Below, in pieces: positions 62,503 through 64,000 of a DNA stretch of 64,000 bases (its first letter is position 1; each line of letters opens with the position of its first letter). The DNA is taken from the NCBI RefSeq assembly GCF_014217605.1, contig NZ_CP043639.1:2972001-3036000 (forward strand), given 5' to 3'. A program made the position numbers and the translations under genes. The DNA comes from Sphingomonas sp. NBWT7. Lineage in GTDB: Bacteria; Pseudomonadota; Alphaproteobacteria; Sphingomonadales; Sphingomonadaceae. The notes beneath the pieces are model-generated. The model did no database searches. It saw nothing but the letters and a program-made list of their open reading frames with translations, and was not told the DNA's origin.

Positions 62503-63158
62503 AGCATCTGCCCTCTCGCTTTCGGCGCCTCGACGGTGCGCTAGCGGACCTGCCACTTGAAGAGCCAATGCTGCTCACTGAGCTGGATGGCTTTCTCACC
62601 GGGTTGGTGGTTTGCCCTGAATCGATCTTATCGGGCGAGTGGATGACGCTCGTGTGGGGACCGGACACTGACGGCATCCCGCCCTTCGAAGACCCGCTTG
62701 ATGTGCAATGGTTCGCCGACGCTGTGGCAGCGAGGCGCGATGAGATCACGCGTGATCTTGTTCGCGGTAAACTTCAGCCGATCCTCGACGTCGACCAGCG
62801 CAATGGCGAGTTTTTATGGGAGGACTGGATTGATGGTTTTGCGGAGGCGGTCGCGCTCCGTCCGGAAGCTTGGCATGCTCTGGCTGACGATTCGGCGAAG
62901 GCTTCTGCGTGGGCGCGCTTGGTGACTTTGATGGCGGTGGCGCGCGATGAAAGCGACCTCGACAGCGTAGCGATCAATGCGATTCAAGATCGCGCTGCCG
63001 CTGAGCTGAGTGAGGCCGTGCAACTCCTGTATGCGGCGTTTGCCCATGCCGCTGGGGAGAAGCCGGGCGCTCTGGCACAGAAAGCAGCTTCAAAGGTTGG
63101 CCGCAACGACCCGTGTCCTTGCGGGTCCGGGAAGAAGCACAAGCGCTGCTGCGGCTGA
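62499..63158 (+). CDS. UPF0149/YecA-family protein with SEC-C motif
   Basis: 219 residues. UPF0149 domain at about 20-180 ([39 protein letters not shown]) and a C-terminal SEC-C zinc motif [19 protein letters not shown], which is complete. The SEC-C tail is the same kind as in SecA and binds zinc; YecA-type proteins have been linked to ribosomes and SecA. GTG start overlaps the preceding small gene. Conserved in many proteobacteria. Confidence 0.9.
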   Translation: MKHLPSRFRRLDGALADLPLEEPMLLTELDGFLTGLVVCPESILSGEWMTLVWGPDTDGIPPFEDPLDVQWFADAVAARRDEITRDLVRGKLQPILDVDQRNGEFLWEDWIDGFAEAVALRPEAWHALADDSAKASAWARLVTLMAVARDESDLDSVAINAIQDRAAAELSEAVQLLYAAFAHAAGEKPGALAQKAASKVGRNDPCPCGSGKKHKRCCG

Positions 63159-63177
63159 TCTGGCGGCGGCATACGAG

Positions 63178-63885
63178 CTATCGGCTAGGCCTGTTAGTCA
63201 CACGCTGCAGCTTGGCGGAGGCGGTCCCGACCTCAACCTCCAAAGTCTGCGCCCGAGAATCCAGCGCAAAAGCGGGGATGTCGAAGGGCTCCACATCGCT
63301 GGGATGATAGATAAAGCGGAAGCTGTTCGGTCGACCAGGCACGAAGTTGAACGTCGCAAGCTCCTTGCGATCGGAAAGCCGCAAGACATGGACCTTGGTC
63401 GCTGGCACCTTCTCACGAGCGGAAGCCGTGTGCTTGCCGTCGCTCATGGCGTACAGCCCAAATGCGTTCGGCCATGTAACGCCCAGGCCTTCCGCCGGCG
63501 AGCCGTCGGCATTTACAGCAGTGACGGATAGGCTGACCTTCGGATCACGCGCTGGCGGTCCTGCACGCTCGAGCCGGGCAGGGCCTGGCTTGTTGTGGAT
63601 GTGGATGATGTCGCCCTCCACAGTCCAGAAGCCCTCGGCTTTGATGAAGTCACTGTCCTCTTCACCACTGGTAATGTGGTACAATGCCGTACGGTCGGCA
63701 TTCAGGTGAACGTCAATCTTGAAGTTGTCGTTCTTTTCTTCGTAATGGTAGTGGCCTACCAAAGTCCGTTCATCGCTGATGAACACAGGAACGCTGTTCG
63801 ACGGGAGCTGAGCTTCGGCTAGTCTCAGGCTGAAAAGAAGCGCTGCGCTCGCGCCCGCGATCCAATGCCTTGCTGTTCTTCTCAT
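63178..63885 (-). CDS. Exported hypothetical protein (235 aa)
   Basis: ATG 63885. Signal peptide (SAALLFSLRLAEAQLP, about residues 1-25). The mature protein is beta-rich with a lipocalin-like or small-barrel feel (VGHYHYEEKNDNFKIDVHLN, AEGFWTVEGDIIHIHNKP) and a second part around LSDRKELATFNFVPGRPNSF. No named family. Convergent with the YecA gene. The 115 bp from 63886 to the window end should hold its promoter. Confidence 0.75.
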   Translation of the reverse strand: MRRTARHWIAGASAALLFSLRLAEAQLPSNSVPVFISDERTLVGHYHYEEKNDNFKIDVHLNADRTALYHITSGEEDSDFIKAEGFWTVEGDIIHIHNKPGPARLERAGPPARDPKVSLSVTAVNADGSPAEGLGVTWPNAFGLYAMSDGKHTASAREKVPATKVHVLRLSDRKELATFNFVPGRPNSFRFIYHPSDVEPFDIPAFALDSRAQTLEVEVGTASAKLQRVTNRPSR

Positions 63886-64000
63886 TACGCTGCCTAATTG
63901 AAAGTGGAAAGGTTTGCCGAACGCATAGGCTTTAGCCTGGATTGTTGCCGTTCACTCCCATAGAACTTGCTGGGGATTACCTCGATCAAAAGCGTTGCGC

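Noticed and set aside
1..64000. tRNA, rRNA and phage structural genes
   Set aside because: None seen by eye; the serine recombinase has no accompanying phage genes and no tRNA-like T-loop was recognised.

Overview
The window looks like chromosomal DNA of a Sphingomonas-type alphaproteobacterium. The evidence is the high GC content, two large TonB-dependent receptors with sphingomonad-style N-termini, a MucR-type regulator, small winged-helix proteins of a sphingomonad kind, an RssA-like patatin gene and many stress genes. No rRNA, tRNA or CRISPR array was found. Most intact genes are GC-rich and tightly packed. The stretch from about 19.1 to 34.7 kb is different: less dense, with remnants of insertion sequences, small orphan genes and a recombinase module, so it reads as an accessory region.

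Layout. 0-9 kb: an MFS transporter and TonB receptor pair, a KatE-type catalase, a second catalase-fold protein and a CLC chloride channel homologue. 9-16 kb: class A beta-lactamase-like lipoprotein, SLC13-type permease, polysaccharide deacetylase and an Orn/Lys/Arg decarboxylase-fold enzyme. 16-19 kb: a shortened Mop/TOBE protein, a ModE-type winged helix and a TonB receptor, which together suggest molybdate or tungstate handling. 19-24 kb: IS3 remnant, IS6-family element and a trimeric autotransporter adhesin. 25-31 kb: GAF-GGDEF diguanylate cyclase, single-domain receiver, two small winged-helix genes (one frameshifted) each overlapping a tiny convergent gene, and MucR. 31-34 kb: the DUF3489-DUF2924-serine recombinase operon.

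34.7-47.1 kb is the most interesting part. A secreted CHAT-TPR protease and small exported proteins flank an OmpR-type two-component operon. Across a divergent promoter with a large inverted repeat lie a glycine-zipper protein, a Slam-like outer-membrane protein (TPR plus DUF560 barrel) and, overlapping it by one base, a 1217-residue exported protein with a FecR-like domain and three TbpB-like barrel repeats. This resembles a type XI (Slam) secretion pair with an unusually large, non-lipidated cargo.

47-64 kb: an IS5-family remnant, then two divergent bifunctional sugar enzymes (glycosyltransferase-UDP-galactopyranose mutase and GH1-RmlD), then a stress island with manganese catalase, MBL hydrolase, DUF892 ferritin-like protein, a decayed patatin gene, a 741-residue unknown with a possible EcfG promoter, and a zinc alcohol dehydrogenase. 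The window closes with a UPF0149/YecA SEC-C protein and an exported hypothetical. Function calls rest on motif recognition by eye; no database search was run.
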